DNA of 64,000 nucleotides from QUBU01 sp014337915 (lineage in GTDB: Bacteria; Pseudomonadota; Gammaproteobacteria; Steroidobacterales; GCA-2729495). A model generated the notes under the pieces. It saw only the letters and a list, made by a program, of their open reading frames with translations. It was not told the DNA's origin and did not search any database. Below, piece by piece: positions 41,867-50,580 of this stretch. Positions within the stretch are counted from its first letter, which is position 1; the number at the start of each line of letters is the position of its first letter. The stretch lies in assembly GCA_030263395.1 (NCBI GenBank), contig SZOW01000014.1, forward strand, positions 1 through 64,000, written 5' to 3'. The position numbers and the translations under genes were made by a program.

Positions 41867-42895
41867 TCAGCGCAGCCGCGGCATCACATGCGTCGCGAAC
41901 AACCGCGTCTGCTCCACCATGGCGGCCTGGCGCGCACCGTGCGGCGCAGGCACCGGCGAACCACCCAGCAGATAGACGTGGTCGAGCCCCCGTTCCAGCA
42001 ACGCGCCGAGGCGCGCCGCGCATTTCTCCGGCGGCCCGCAGATGGAAAACCAGTCGACGAACTCGTCATCGACCAGCTCCAGGTGGCTGCCATCGTCGCG
42101 GGCATGCCGGGCCATGTCATAACCGGACTGCATGGCCGCGGCCAGCGGCCGCAGGCGTGCTGGCAGCTGATCCAGCGGCGCGTGCTTCATGCCGGCGAAG
42201 TGCGCCACCATGCCGGAGATCATGCGCGCAAGGTCGATGGCGCGGCCCTGGTCGGGATCGCAGACGAGGTTGATGTAGGCGCCGACGCGGATGGAGCCGC
42301 GATCGCGCCCGGTCTCGGCCAGCCGTCCACGTAGCGTAGCCAGCGCCCAGTCGATGCGCTCAGGCGCGCTGCCCACCGCGAAGCTGACGCGGTCGGCGAC
42401 ATCGGCGGCCATGCGGATGGTGGCCGGCCCAGTGCAGGCGATGTCGAGCGGCACCGGCGGCAGTTCGATATCCTCCAGCCAGCGCAGCCGCGATGGCGTG
42501 CCATTGCGTACCACCATCCCGCCCTGCAGGTAGCCGCGCAGCTGTTCGACGTACTGGCGCAGCTCAGCGGTGCTCGCACTGCGGCGGCCGATATGCGCCG
42601 CCGAGGAATCACCGCGGCCGATGCCGCAGAGCGCGCGGCCCGCCGCTTCGAGCTGCAGGGTCGCGAGCGCGCCAGCGGTCACCGACGCATCGCGCGTGTA
42701 CGGGTTGGTGACACCGCTGCCCAGGCGCAGGCGCCCGGTGGCTGCCGCGGCCAGGCTCAGCTGGCCCCAGGGATCCGGCGCCAGGCACTGGGTATCCGGG
42801 CAGAGCAGGATGTCGAAGCCCATGGCCTCGAGTTCCACCGCCAGCGCTGCGGTGTAGCCCGGCGACGGTTCCATGACGACGCCGAACTCGGTCAT
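41867..42895 (-). CDS. LLM-class flavin/F420-dependent oxidoreductase
   Basis: A 342-residue luciferase-like monooxygenase-fold enzyme from the ATG at 42895. Family phrases include ALAVELEAMGFDILLCPDTQ, LRLGSGVTNPYTRDASVTAG, RALCGIGRGDSS and PLDIACTGPATIRMAADVAD. The opening and the size suit the F420-dependent mycobacterial-type subgroup. F420 is uncommon in gammaproteobacteria, so FMN use cannot be excluded. The substrate is unknown. It lies in an operon with a VOC protein and a hydrolase opposite a TonB receptor, which hints at uptake and oxidation of an organic substrate. Confidence 0.8.
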   Translation of the reverse strand: MTEFGVVMEPSPGYTAALAVELEAMGFDILLCPDTQCLAPDPWGQLSLAAAATGRLRLGSGVTNPYTRDASVTAGALATLQLEAAGRALCGIGRGDSSAAHIGRRSASTAELRQYVEQLRGYLQGGMVVRNGTPSRLRWLEDIELPPVPLDIACTGPATIRMAADVADRVSFAVGSAPERIDWALATLRGRLAETGRDRGSIRVGAYINLVCDPDQGRAIDLARMISGMVAHFAGMKHAPLDQLPARLRPLAAAMQSGYDMARHARDDGSHLELVDDEFVDWFSICGPPEKCAARLGALLERGLDHVYLLGGSPVPAPHGARQAAMVEQTRLFATHVMPRLR

Positions 42896-42945
42896 GGTGC
42901 CTGCCGCTGGGCCTCAGCGATGGTGTGTCGAGTACCGCCGGCCGC

Positions 42946-43185
42946 TCACTCGAGGTTGCCGCGGGCCCTGGGCCGCAGGTCGCGAAAACCGGGGCGCAGC
43001 GCCGACAGCTGCGCCGGCGTGAGCTTCGGGTTCACCAGCGTCACCTTGCCGCCGCCGGCAACCCGGGCGAGGCGCGTCGCCGGCTTGCCGCTGGCCGCTG
43101 TTGTCGCCGCGGGCGCGGCTGGTGCCGCCATCGACACCAGGGCCAGCGAGGCCGCCATCAGGATTGCCAGCATTGCATGTTTCAT
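42946..43185 (-). CDS. Small secreted basic protein
   Basis: A 79-residue protein from the ATG at 43185 with a signal peptide (LAILMAASLALVSMAAPAAP). The mature part is a short basic segment (SGKPATRLARVAGGGKVTLV, then NPKLTPAQLSALRPGF). No Cys and no known motif. It lies between the VOC and LLM genes on the same strand (42 bp and 50 bp gaps). I do not recognise it. Confidence 0.55.
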   Translation of the reverse strand: MKHAMLAILMAASLALVSMAAPAAPAATTAASGKPATRLARVAGGGKVTLVNPKLTPAQLSALRPGFRDLRPRARGNLE

Positions 43186-43227
43186 GGTCGGCTCCGGGCG
43201 CGGCGACAACTGCGGCGATGGTAGCAC

Positions 43228-44142
43228 TCAGCGGGCCGGGGCCGCGCTGGCCGTGGCCTCGAGGACCTCGATCCACTCGCCGGCCGGGCCGATGGTGGCC
43301 GCCATCTTCCTGCCGTCATACGGGAACTCCCAGATCACGGCCGGCTTCCGGCGCCAGCGCGCGGGAATTGCCGCGATGCTGTCGCTGGTGAAGGACACCA
43401 TGGCCATGCCGCCGGGTAGGGCACCGGCCGCGCGGCTGCGTGGCCGGGCGCTGTCGGGGTAGTCGTCGAGCTCGACGAGGAAATCCCTGGGCAGGCTGGC
43501 AACCGCCAGCGGGAACTTCGTGCCCGCCGGCAGGCCGTGCGCACGCCCGAGCACGCCAATGGCCCACTGCATGGTCTCGCCCAGCTGCAGGCCCAGCACG
43601 TCGTGGTAGAAGGCGCGCAGTTCTTCCATGCTGGCGCCGCCCACCACGGTGATGAACACGCGGTCCACCGGGCTGCGCGCCGCGCCCAGGTCGTAGGGCG
43701 TCCCGCCAGGGATGATGCGTGTCAGATAAAGCAGTTCGCTGCCCGGCCCGATCGCCTGCATGGCGCGCGGTGCCTGCTCGCCTGCGCCGAGGTTCGCCGG
43801 CGGGCCGACCAGCCGGAAGCCGGCGGCCGGAACGCTCTGCGCCAGGGCGTCCGGATCCATCACCAGCAGCTCGGTGGCGTTCCAGCCATAGGTCAGCAGC
43901 GGCTCCGGTACCACCGTACCCGCCGGCGCCTCGATGATGCGCAGGAACACGCTGGCACCGCTGGCCGGGCGCATCAGCACATAGGGCTGGCCACGCATGG
44001 CGGCGGTATCCCAGGCCTGCGCCAGCTCACTGGAAACCTCGCCGCGCACAGCCGTCGTGTAGTGCAGGCCCTGCTGCCAGGCAGGCTCCACCGCCGCGAG
44101 GCTGCGCACCACCAGGGTGACGATCGCGATGCTCTTCAACAT
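43228..44142 (-). CDS. Exported VOC (glyoxalase/bleomycin-resistance fold) protein
   Basis: A 304-residue protein with an N-terminal hydrophobic leader (LKSIAIVTLVVRSLAAV) that may be a signal peptide. Two VOC-like modules are suggested: residues about 40-150 (SVFLRIIEAPAG, ELLVMDPDALAQSV) and about 165-290 (DRVFITVVGGASMEELRAFYH, then DVLGLQLGE). Usual metal ligands are not clear. It is the first gene of the leftward operon and divergent from the TonB receptor with 185 bp between. Confidence 0.68.
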   Translation of the reverse strand: MLKSIAIVTLVVRSLAAVEPAWQQGLHYTTAVRGEVSSELAQAWDTAAMRGQPYVLMRPASGASVFLRIIEAPAGTVVPEPLLTYGWNATELLVMDPDALAQSVPAAGFRLVGPPANLGAGEQAPRAMQAIGPGSELLYLTRIIPGGTPYDLGAARSPVDRVFITVVGGASMEELRAFYHDVLGLQLGETMQWAIGVLGRAHGLPAGTKFPLAVASLPRDFLVELDDYPDSARPRSRAAGALPGGMAMVSFTSDSIAAIPARWRRKPAVIWEFPYDGRKMAATIGPAGEWIEVLEATASAAPAR

Positions 44143-44327
44143 GACGCTACCCCCTCGGCTGCATCATAAAACCAAACGAACTGGCAGCGGCAGGAACATG
44201 GGTGTATATATTTCGCAACGGCCGGTATCCCGGCTTGCTGCCGGGCACGGTTGGATGGGCCGTGGCCAGGGATCGACCAGCGATCACGCGCGGCCCCGTG
44301 CGTCGACCAACACAGGGGGAGATCACC

Positions 44328-46604
44328 ATGCGTGCGTTGTCCTGCGTTCCGCCATGCCTGCGCGGAAAATGCCTGCTGCTGCTCGGTTGCATCGCCGGCC
44401 TGGTCCCGGTACTGGCTGCAGCCGAAGATACGTCGGGCATTCCCGAGATCATCGTCACCACCCAGCGTCGCGAGGAAAACCTGCAGGCGGTGCCGGTGGC
44501 GGTCAGCGCCTTTGACGCCCGCGCGCTGGAGAACCGCCAGATCACCGACAACCAGGACCTGCAGTCGGTGATCCCCAGCCTGAAAATGACCAACAACATC
44601 GCCTCGCCCACCAACCTGTCGCCGTCGCTGCGCGGCTCGTTGCAGCAGGATGCCTCGATCATCGTCGCCGAATCGCCCTTCGGCATGTACGTCGACGACG
44701 TCTACGTCGGGCGCCTCAACGGCAACAACATGGCGCTGAACGACGTGGAGCGCATCGAGGTCCTGCGCGGCCCGCAGGGCACGCTCTACGGCCGCAATAC
44801 GCTGGCGGGCGCCATCAAGTTCATCACCCGCACCCCCGGCCAGGACTCGAGCTGGTTCGACGCCGCGGTGGGCCTCGGCAACTACGAGCAGAACCTGGTG
44901 AAGGCCTCCATCGGTGGTGCCCTCAGCGACTCCTGGGCGGGCTCCATTTCCGGCCTGCACAGCTACAAGAAGGGCGAGTTCGAGAACGTCGTCACCCACG
45001 AGGAGACCGACGAGCAGAAGAACAACGCGGTCCGCGGCAAGCTGCGTTTCACCGGCATCGACAACCTGGACGTGGTGCTCTCGGCCTCCTTCATCGAGAG
45101 CGAGCACGACTCCCTGCAGCTGGTCAACGCCACCACGCCCGGCGTGTCCGATGTCCACCAGTTCACCTCCGACGACCTGGTGCCGACCTACGGCTACTAC
45201 GAGGTCGCCACGCCGACCAACCCCGCGCCGCGGCCGCCGCCGATCGCCGGCAAGCCGGAGGGCGAGACGAAGCAGACCATCGCATCGCTGAGCCTGTCCT
45301 ATGATTTCGACGCCTTCACGCTGCGGTCGATCACCGGCTACGTGAACACCGATGACTTCTTCAGCACCGACTTCAGCGGCCGGGGCGGCATCACCGGCGC
45401 CTCGACCGCGGATGTCGACCAGTGGACCCAGGAGTTCCAGGTCCTCGGCAAGGCCATGAACGACCGGCTGAACTACCTGTTCGGCCTCTACTACCTCAAC
45501 GAACAGGGAGACCAGGACTTCGGCTGGGCGCTCGGCGCCCTCGGGCCGGCGGCTTCCACCAGCCAGATCGACATCGACACTGATTCCTATTCGGTGTTCG
45601 GCCAGGTCGACTACCTGATCACCGACGCCCTGAAAGCCACCGTGGGCGCCCGCTGGGTGCGCGACGAGAAGCAGTTCGACATGGCGTTCCAGGGACTGCT
45701 GCCGCCGGTCACGCCGCTGGTGGATGGCGCGCAGCTGAAGGACGAGTGGTCGGAGTTCACGCCGCGCTTCGCGCTGGACTACACGTTCGAGCCCTTCGGC
45801 GAGGTCGACAGCCTCATGGCCTACGTCTCCGCCGCGCGGGGCTTCAAGTCCGGTGGCTACAACGGCATCGCGATCACCAACGCCAGCGTCGCCAAACAGA
45901 GCTACGGACCGGAGGAGAACTGGACCTACGAGGGCGGCATGAAGCTCGATGCACTCGACCGGCGGGTGCGCCTCAACATGGCGTACTTCTGGGCGGACAT
46001 CGACGACCTGACCGCCAATGCCACGGTAGGCCTGTCGTTCCCCGTGGACAACGTCGGCGATGCCGAGGTACATGGCCTGGAGCTCGACCTGACCATGGCG
46101 CCCACCGAGAACCTGACGGTGTACTGGAACGCGGTGTTCCAGCACGGCTCCTACGGCACGCTGGACCCGCAGGCCGCACCCTCGCAGGCCGTCTACAAGT
46201 TCCAGGTGCATCCGCGGGTACCGCAGGTGCCGAGCTTCGCCTACACCCTCGGCTTCGACTACGGCGTGCCGCTGGACTTCGGCCTCTCCGGCACCCGCTT
46301 CCGCATCGGCATGGACTGGTTCAACACCGATGACTACATCACCAGCGCCACCAACGACTTCAGGGCCAAGGAGTACGACCGGCTCAATGGCTACCTGGCA
46401 CTGGACATCGACGAGCACTGGAGCGTGCGCCTCGACGTGAAGAACATCGCCGACTCCGAGGAGATCACTTCCGGCAGCCGCAAGACCACCTTCGCGCGCC
46501 TGCCCGATGGCACGATCATCGCGCCGCCCGGCGGTGGCGGCCTCGGTGGCTTCATCACCATGCCGCCACGCGAGTGGATGTTGCAGGTCAGCTACAGGAT
46601 GTAA
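44328..46604 (+). CDS. TonB-dependent outer-membrane receptor
   Basis: A 758-residue receptor; AGGGGGAG lies 7 nt before the ATG at 44328. Signal peptide CLLLLGCIAGLVPVLAAAE. The start of the mature protein (IPEIIVTTQRREENLQAVPV) and the plug (VERIEVLRGPQGTLYGRNTL, AGAIKFITRTPG) are textbook. The barrel ends at a terminal aromatic-containing strand (REWMLQVSYRM). The TTQRREE/VPVAVSA opening is typical of receptors in Sphingomonas-like and steroid-degrading gammaproteobacteria. Ligand unknown. A possible -10 TATATATT lies at 44205-44212. It is opposite the VOC/LLM operon, which may handle what it imports. Confidence 0.93.
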   Translation: MRALSCVPPCLRGKCLLLLGCIAGLVPVLAAAEDTSGIPEIIVTTQRREENLQAVPVAVSAFDARALENRQITDNQDLQSVIPSLKMTNNIASPTNLSPSLRGSLQQDASIIVAESPFGMYVDDVYVGRLNGNNMALNDVERIEVLRGPQGTLYGRNTLAGAIKFITRTPGQDSSWFDAAVGLGNYEQNLVKASIGGALSDSWAGSISGLHSYKKGEFENVVTHEETDEQKNNAVRGKLRFTGIDNLDVVLSASFIESEHDSLQLVNATTPGVSDVHQFTSDDLVPTYGYYEVATPTNPAPRPPPIAGKPEGETKQTIASLSLSYDFDAFTLRSITGYVNTDDFFSTDFSGRGGITGASTADVDQWTQEFQVLGKAMNDRLNYLFGLYYLNEQGDQDFGWALGALGPAASTSQIDIDTDSYSVFGQVDYLITDALKATVGARWVRDEKQFDMAFQGLLPPVTPLVDGAQLKDEWSEFTPRFALDYTFEPFGEVDSLMAYVSAARGFKSGGYNGIAITNASVAKQSYGPEENWTYEGGMKLDALDRRVRLNMAYFWADIDDLTANATVGLSFPVDNVGDAEVHGLELDLTMAPTENLTVYWNAVFQHGSYGTLDPQAAPSQAVYKFQVHPRVPQVPSFAYTLGFDYGVPLDFGLSGTRFRIGMDWFNTDDYITSATNDFRAKEYDRLNGYLALDIDEHWSVRLDVKNIADSEEITSGSRKTTFARLPDGTIIAPPGGGGLGGFITMPPREWMLQVSYRM

Positions 46605-46611
46605 CGGATGC

Positions 46612-46665
46612 GGCTGGTGCCGGAACCGCGCCCGGGCAGCCGCCCGGCCTACTCCGGCACCAGCC
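46612..46665. terminator. 13-bp perfect hairpin between convergent TonB receptor and rlmJ
   Basis: GGCTGGTGCCGGA (46612-46624) pairs with TCCGGCACCAGCC (46653-46665). The loop contains a second GC-rich stem, and the right arm lies in the final codons of rlmJ. No U-tract follows, so it is a likely bidirectional transcript end rather than a classic intrinsic terminator. Confidence 0.55.
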
Positions 46666-47488
46666 AGCCCGCCGTCCAGCGGCCGCGGCCCTGCGGCGAC
46701 AGGCTGCGCCATAGCCAGGGCGCCAGCGCGGCGATCCCGGCATCGACCCCCCAGGGCAGGTTCACGGCCAGCAGGCCGGAGCCGCGCAGGCCTTCGTGGC
46801 CCTCGCCCTCCACCTCGATCGCAACCTGGTAGATGCGCCGCAACCCGAGCGCCGTGACGCGGGCAGGAAGGCGCGCGCCCGGGCGATCGCGCAGCAGCGG
46901 GTACCAGAGCAGGTAGACCCCGGTCGGCCAGCGCCGGTGGCAGGCCTCGAGCAGGCCGACGACACGACGGTAGTCGTCCTTCAGCTCGTAGGATGGGTCG
47001 ATGAGCACCAGGCCGCGACGCTCGGGCGGCGGCAGCAGCGCCGGCAGGCCCTCGAAGCAGTCGCGCTCGTGCAGGTGCACCTGCGGGTCCTGGCCGAACA
47101 GCCGCCGCAGCGCCGTGAGCGCCTGCGGGTGCAGTTCCATGAGCACCAGGTGATCGGCGGGGCGCAGCAGCGAACGCGCCAGCCAGGGTGAGCCCGGGTA
47201 GCGGCGCAGGGCACCGCCAGCATTGCAGGCATGCACGGCGTCGAGGTAGGGCGCCAGCGTCGGCGGGGCGTCGGCCGCGGCCAGCACCCGGGCGATGCCG
47301 TCGCGGTACTCGGCGTGGCGGCGGGCCTCGCGGCCGCCGAGGTCGTAGAGGCCGGAGCCGGCATGGGCGTCGAACACCCGCAGCGGCTTGTCCTTGCGCA
47401 ACAGGGCGGCCAGGACCAGTGCCAGGACGCTGTGCTTGAGCACATCGGCATGGTTGCCGGCATGGTATTCGTGCTGGTAGCTGAGCAT
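46649..47488 (-). CDS. rlmJ: 23S rRNA (adenine(2030)-N6)-methyltransferase
   Basis: A 279-residue enzyme from the ATG at 47488, the point where the family N-terminus MLSYQHEYHAGNHADVLKHS begins. The SAM motif is FDAHAGSGLYDL. The catalytic motif is DPSYELKDDY, where E. coli RlmJ has DPPYE; a Ser in this position is unusual but is tolerated in related N6-adenine methyltransferases. It methylates A2030 in domain V of 23S rRNA. RlmJ is widespread in gammaproteobacteria, which supports the suggested taxonomy. Confidence 0.92.
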   Translation of the reverse strand: MLSYQHEYHAGNHADVLKHSVLALVLAALLRKDKPLRVFDAHAGSGLYDLGGREARRHAEYRDGIARVLAAADAPPTLAPYLDAVHACNAGGALRRYPGSPWLARSLLRPADHLVLMELHPQALTALRRLFGQDPQVHLHERDCFEGLPALLPPPERRGLVLIDPSYELKDDYRRVVGLLEACHRRWPTGVYLLWYPLLRDRPGARLPARVTALGLRRIYQVAIEVEGEGHEGLRGSGLLAVNLPWGVDAGIAALAPWLWRSLSPQGRGRWTAGWLVPE

Positions 47489-47583
47489 GGTGGCGCGCAG
47501 GTTAGCAGCATGCGGGCGCCAAAACGGAATTCGGGGATAATACCGGCCCGCCAGGCATCGGCCGGGCACTGCCGGGGACCGCG

Positions 47584-48306
47584 ATGGGACGCATATTCGA
47601 AGTACGCAAGCACACCATGTTCGCGCGCTGGAACCGCATGGCGAAGCAGTTCACGCGCATCAACAAGGACATCACCATCGCGGTGAAGGCCGGCGGCACG
47701 GACCCGGCGAACAACCCGGCGCTCAGGCGCGTGATCCAGAACGCCCGCGCCATCAACATGCCGAAGGACAAGGTCGAGGCCGCCATCAAGCGCGCCGCGG
47801 GCAAGGACGTCGCCAACTACGAGGTGGCCATGTACGAGGGCTACGGCCCGCACGGCGTGGCCATCCTGGTGGAGACCGCCACCGACAATCCCACCCGCAC
47901 CGTCGGCAACGTGCGCAACATCTTCAACAAGAACGGCGGCAACCTCGCCAGCAGCGGCAGCGTCAGCTTCATGTTCCGGCGCATGGGCGTGTTCCGCCTG
48001 AACCCCGAGGGCATCGACCAGGACGACCTCGAGCTGTACCTGATCGACCACGGCCTGGAGGAAATGGGCGAGAGCACCGGCGAGAAGGGCGAGCCGCAGC
48101 TGGTCATCCGCTGCCTGTTCCCGGAGTTCGGCCACCTGCAGAAGGCGCTGGAGGATCGCGGTATCACCCCGGTGTCGGCCGAGCAGGAATACGTCTGTAC
48201 CAGCGCCACCGAACTGCCCGAGGACCAGGCGAAGGAAGTGCTGGAGCTCATCGACAAGCTCGAGCAGGACGACGACGTGCAGAACGTCTACCACACCCTG
48301 GCCTGA
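47584..48306 (+). CDS. yebC: YebC/PmpR-family protein
   Basis: A 240-residue cytosolic protein. The N-terminus (MGRIFEVRKHTMFARWNRMA) and KAGGTDPANNPALRRVIQNA, followed by NMPKDKVEAAIKRA, are diagnostic. YEGYGPHGVAILVE opens the second domain, and ELPEDQAKEVLELIDKLEQD the third. Members are DNA-binding regulators and, as shown more recently for some, ribosome-associated factors that help translation of difficult sequences. The HTMFARW opening is closer to the YeeN-like paralogue group than to classical YebC. Confidence 0.93.
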   Translation: MGRIFEVRKHTMFARWNRMAKQFTRINKDITIAVKAGGTDPANNPALRRVIQNARAINMPKDKVEAAIKRAAGKDVANYEVAMYEGYGPHGVAILVETATDNPTRTVGNVRNIFNKNGGNLASSGSVSFMFRRMGVFRLNPEGIDQDDLELYLIDHGLEEMGESTGEKGEPQLVIRCLFPEFGHLQKALEDRGITPVSAEQEYVCTSATELPEDQAKEVLELIDKLEQDDDVQNVYHTLA

Positions 48307-48311
48307 GGCCA

Positions 48312-48321
48312 GGGGGGGGGG
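48312..48321. repeat. G10 homopolymer tract upstream of the Rieske gene
   Basis: Ten consecutive G between the yebC stop (48306) and the Rieske oxygenase start (48483). Tracts of this length can slip during replication. Confidence 0.8.
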
Positions 48322-48482
48322 AAGTCGGCATTGCGCCCGCAGGCTGCGGCAAGCCGCCGCAGCCTGTGCTCCGTTGCGATGGGTGGCGTCCTGACGGTGG
48401 ACATATTCCCGGCTGGCGCTGGCCCTGCGGCCCCGCATGGGCCGATAATTGCCGCCCTCGCCATTCCGGCTGGAGCGCCGCC

Positions 48483-49619
48483 ATGTACATCAACTTCTGG
48501 TACCCCATCGCCCGCAGCACCGAAGTGACGGCCGAGAAGCCGCTGAAGGTGACGCTGCTGACCCTGCCCTTCGTCGCCTTCCGCGACCAGTCGGGCCAGG
48601 CCCACGTGCTGGCGGATACCTGCGTGCACCGCGGCGGCTCGCTCGGCGCGGGACTGGTGAAGAACGACTGCGTGGTCTGTCCGTACCACGGCTGGGAATT
48701 TTCCGGCGACGGCAAGTGCCAGCGCATCCCCTCGCTCGGCAACGATGCCAGGCTGCCGGCACGCGCCAAGGTGGACAGCTACCCGGTGCAGGAAAAATAC
48801 GGCATCGTCTTCGCCTTCCTCGGCGACCTGCCGGAAGCCGAGCGTCCGCCGCTCTACGACATCGAGGAGTACGGCCAGGGAACCTGGAAGAGCCAGCTGT
48901 ACGTGCTCGACGTCAAGGCCTACTACGAGCGCTCGATGGAGAACGGGCTGGACCCGATTCACAACGAGTTCGTGCACCCGCTGCAGGGCGCGCCCATGAT
49001 GTCGCCCGAGCGCCAGCGCCAGCCGGTGCCGGTGGAGGACATTCCCTGGGGCAGCAAATTCTACGTGCCCTTTGGCGACAAGCTCATCCCGGATACCGAC
49101 CTCTCGCGCATCAAGACCGGCGAGCGCCTCGGCGCTGCGGGCTCCTGGCACCAGGGCCCGAACCAGCTGGTGACCTGGATCGACCTGACCGCCACCAATT
49201 CCTTCCACCAGTACCTGTTCGAGGCGCCGGTGGACGAAGGCAGCACGCGCATCTTCTTCGTCAACATGCGCAACTGGCTCACCGAGGACAAGCACGACCA
49301 GCGCATGGAAGACGTGACGCTGCGGATCGTGCACGAGGACATCCGCATCCTCGAGGCGCTCAACCCGGTGCGCACGCCGGACACCAACACCAGGGAAGTC
49401 CTGGTGCCGGGCGACTACGCCCTGGTGCGCTACCGCGAGTGGCTGAAGAAGTGGGATGCCATGGGCTGGCGCATCGACATGAAGGCCCTGCGGGCGAAGC
49501 AGGGTGACGTCGCCATGACCATCCCCTGCCCGGCGCGCCGCGAGTCCGGCAACTGGGTGCTCGACACCGTACCGCTGCTGCCGGCGGCTACGGCTGCCGG
49601 CGCCGAACGCCGCGCCTGA
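48483..49619 (+). CDS. Rieske-type aromatic ring-hydroxylating/demethylating oxygenase, terminal component
   Basis: About 378 residues from the ATG at 48483. The Rieske cluster ligands are CVHRGGSLGAG and CPYHGWEFSGDG (CxH...CxxH). The mononuclear iron site is NGLDPIHNEFVHP with its two His. The layout resembles vanillate/dicamba demethylase-type and related single-component oxygenases. The reductase and ferredoxin partners are not in the window. Substrate unknown. It is isolated on its strand; the next gene is convergent. Confidence 0.87.
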   Translation: MYINFWYPIARSTEVTAEKPLKVTLLTLPFVAFRDQSGQAHVLADTCVHRGGSLGAGLVKNDCVVCPYHGWEFSGDGKCQRIPSLGNDARLPARAKVDSYPVQEKYGIVFAFLGDLPEAERPPLYDIEEYGQGTWKSQLYVLDVKAYYERSMENGLDPIHNEFVHPLQGAPMMSPERQRQPVPVEDIPWGSKFYVPFGDKLIPDTDLSRIKTGERLGAAGSWHQGPNQLVTWIDLTATNSFHQYLFEAPVDEGSTRIFFVNMRNWLTEDKHDQRMEDVTLRIVHEDIRILEALNPVRTPDTNTREVLVPGDYALVRYREWLKKWDAMGWRIDMKALRAKQGDVAMTIPCPARRESGNWVLDTVPLLPAATAAGAERRA

Positions 49620-49629
49620 GCGGCGGCGC

Positions 49630-50361
49630 TCAGGGCCGGTCGAGGTTCGCGGTGAAGAAGCGCGCGCTGCGCTCGTCCGCGAAATCGATCTGCCGGTCGG
49701 CGCTGGTGCTGCCCGGGTTGTCGAAGAGCTGGTGGGAGTAGAGCGCGAACCCCTGGTGGTTGCCGCCCGGCAGGGTGAGGTAGCGCACAGTGGGCGGCAG
49801 CTTCTCCTGGACGGCCGCGAAACGCTCCGGCGTCAGCAACCCGTCGCGTTCGCCGCGGATGAACAGCACTGGCAGTTTCAGGTCACGGTAGTCGGCCGGC
49901 AGGTCGCTGCCCCAGAGCGCGAGCGCCCGGATCGGCGGCGCATGGCGCCTGATCAGTTCGAGCGCCGCGAATCCGCCCATGGAATGACCGATCGCCACCC
50001 AGTCGGCGACGCCGAAACTGGCCATGCGGGCCGCCGCGGCATCGACCGCGTTGATGGGCAGGCGCAGCGCACCGGCCGGCAGGTACACGGTGTAGCCAAG
50101 CGCGGCAAAATAGGCGGCGCTCTTCGCGTAGGCGAGCGGCTCGATCAGTGCGCCGTGCAGAATCAGCAGCCCGTGGCCGTTGGGCCGCGCCGGCGTGAAG
50201 ACCAGCGCGCCATCGTCCTCCGTGGCGGCGGTATAGCCCTCGCCCTGCAGGTAGCCGCTGGCCTCGGGCAGCGGCCGGCCTTCGATCTGGTAGAGGGCCA
50301 CGACTCCGGCCACCGCCAGCAGCAGCAGGACGACGATGGCGATCCCGATTTTCTTCAGCAT
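49630..50361 (-). CDS. Membrane-anchored alpha/beta hydrolase
   Basis: About 243 residues from the ATG at 50361, preceded by GGGGGATG. A signal anchor (IGIAIVVLLLLAVAGVVALY) precedes a hydrolase core: GLLILHGALIEPLAYA, nucleophile elbow VAIGHSMGGFAALEL, LPVLFIRGERDGLLT (acid) and LPGGNHQGF (His). The full triad is visible. Its leader resembles that of the hydrolase at 41094. The gene begins only 28 nt after the terminator at 50384-50414, leaving no room for its own promoter, so its expression probably depends on read-through from the mini-gene. Confidence 0.8.
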   Translation of the reverse strand: MLKKIGIAIVVLLLLAVAGVVALYQIEGRPLPEASGYLQGEGYTAATEDDGALVFTPARPNGHGLLILHGALIEPLAYAKSAAYFAALGYTVYLPAGALRLPINAVDAAAARMASFGVADWVAIGHSMGGFAALELIRRHAPPIRALALWGSDLPADYRDLKLPVLFIRGERDGLLTPERFAAVQEKLPPTVRYLTLPGGNHQGFALYSHQLFDNPGSTSADRQIDFADERSARFFTANLDRP

Positions 50362-50383
50362 CTGGACATCCCCCCGGGGACAC

Positions 50384-50414
50384 AAAAAGAAAGGCCGCAT
50401 TGCTGCGGCCTTTC
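50384..50414 (-). terminator. Intrinsic terminator/attenuator after the mini-gene
   Basis: On the minus strand: perfect 11-bp stem GAAAGGCCGCA / TGCGGCCTTTC, loop GCAA, then TTTTT. It is a well-formed Rho-independent terminator between the mini-gene stop (50465) and the hydrolase start (50361). Confidence 0.85.
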
Positions 50415-50464
50415 AGTGAGATCGGGTGTCCCCAACCCCTGGATCGGTATCTCGATCCGCGCGC

Positions 50465-50545
50465 TCAGACCGCCACCGAAGGCAGCTCCGCTGTCCGGCC
50501 GAGACGCGAGGGTAGCAGCGACACCGTCGAAATCTCACTAGACAT
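50465..50545 (-). CDS. 26-residue mini-gene with near-perfect Shine-Dalgarno
   Basis: An ATG at 50545 opens a 26-codon frame ending in TGA at 50465. The start of the peptide is MSSEISTVSLLPSRL and the end is LPSVAV; it is rich in Ser, Leu and Val, with no Cys and no clear signal peptide. The ribosome site AAAAGGAGGTGATCC lies one base before the ATG, complementary to the whole 3' tail of 16S rRNA. A promoter lies upstream (50581-50610) and an intrinsic terminator follows, so it forms a compact unit of about 190 nt. It could be a small protein, a precursor peptide, or a leader peptide regulating the hydrolase at 49630. I do not recognise the family. Confidence 0.65.
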   Translation of the reverse strand: MSSEISTVSLLPSRLGRTAELPSVAV

Positions 50546-50546
50546 T

Positions 50547-50561
50547 GGATCACCTCCTTTT
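50547..50561 (-). promoter_or_regulatory. Extended Shine-Dalgarno of the mini-gene
   Basis: Minus-strand AAAAGGAGGTGATCC pairs with the last 13 or more bases of 16S rRNA. The spacing to the ATG is very short if pairing uses the whole stretch, but about 8 nt from the AGGAGG centre. No other gene in the window has a site like this. Confidence 0.85.
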
Positions 50562-50580
50562 CGCCGTTGGACGAGGCCCG

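Noticed and set aside
44136..46712. Long open frame opposite the TonB receptor, and similar long antisense frames opposite the SLBB, HD-GYP and ABC genes
   Set aside because: They are His/Arg/Gln-rich shadows produced by high third-position GC, have no domain motifs, and overlap well-supported genes.
50547..50561. GGATCACCTCCTTTT looks like the 3' end of 16S rRNA
   Set aside because: No rRNA sequence precedes it. On the minus strand it is the Shine-Dalgarno complement directly before a start codon.
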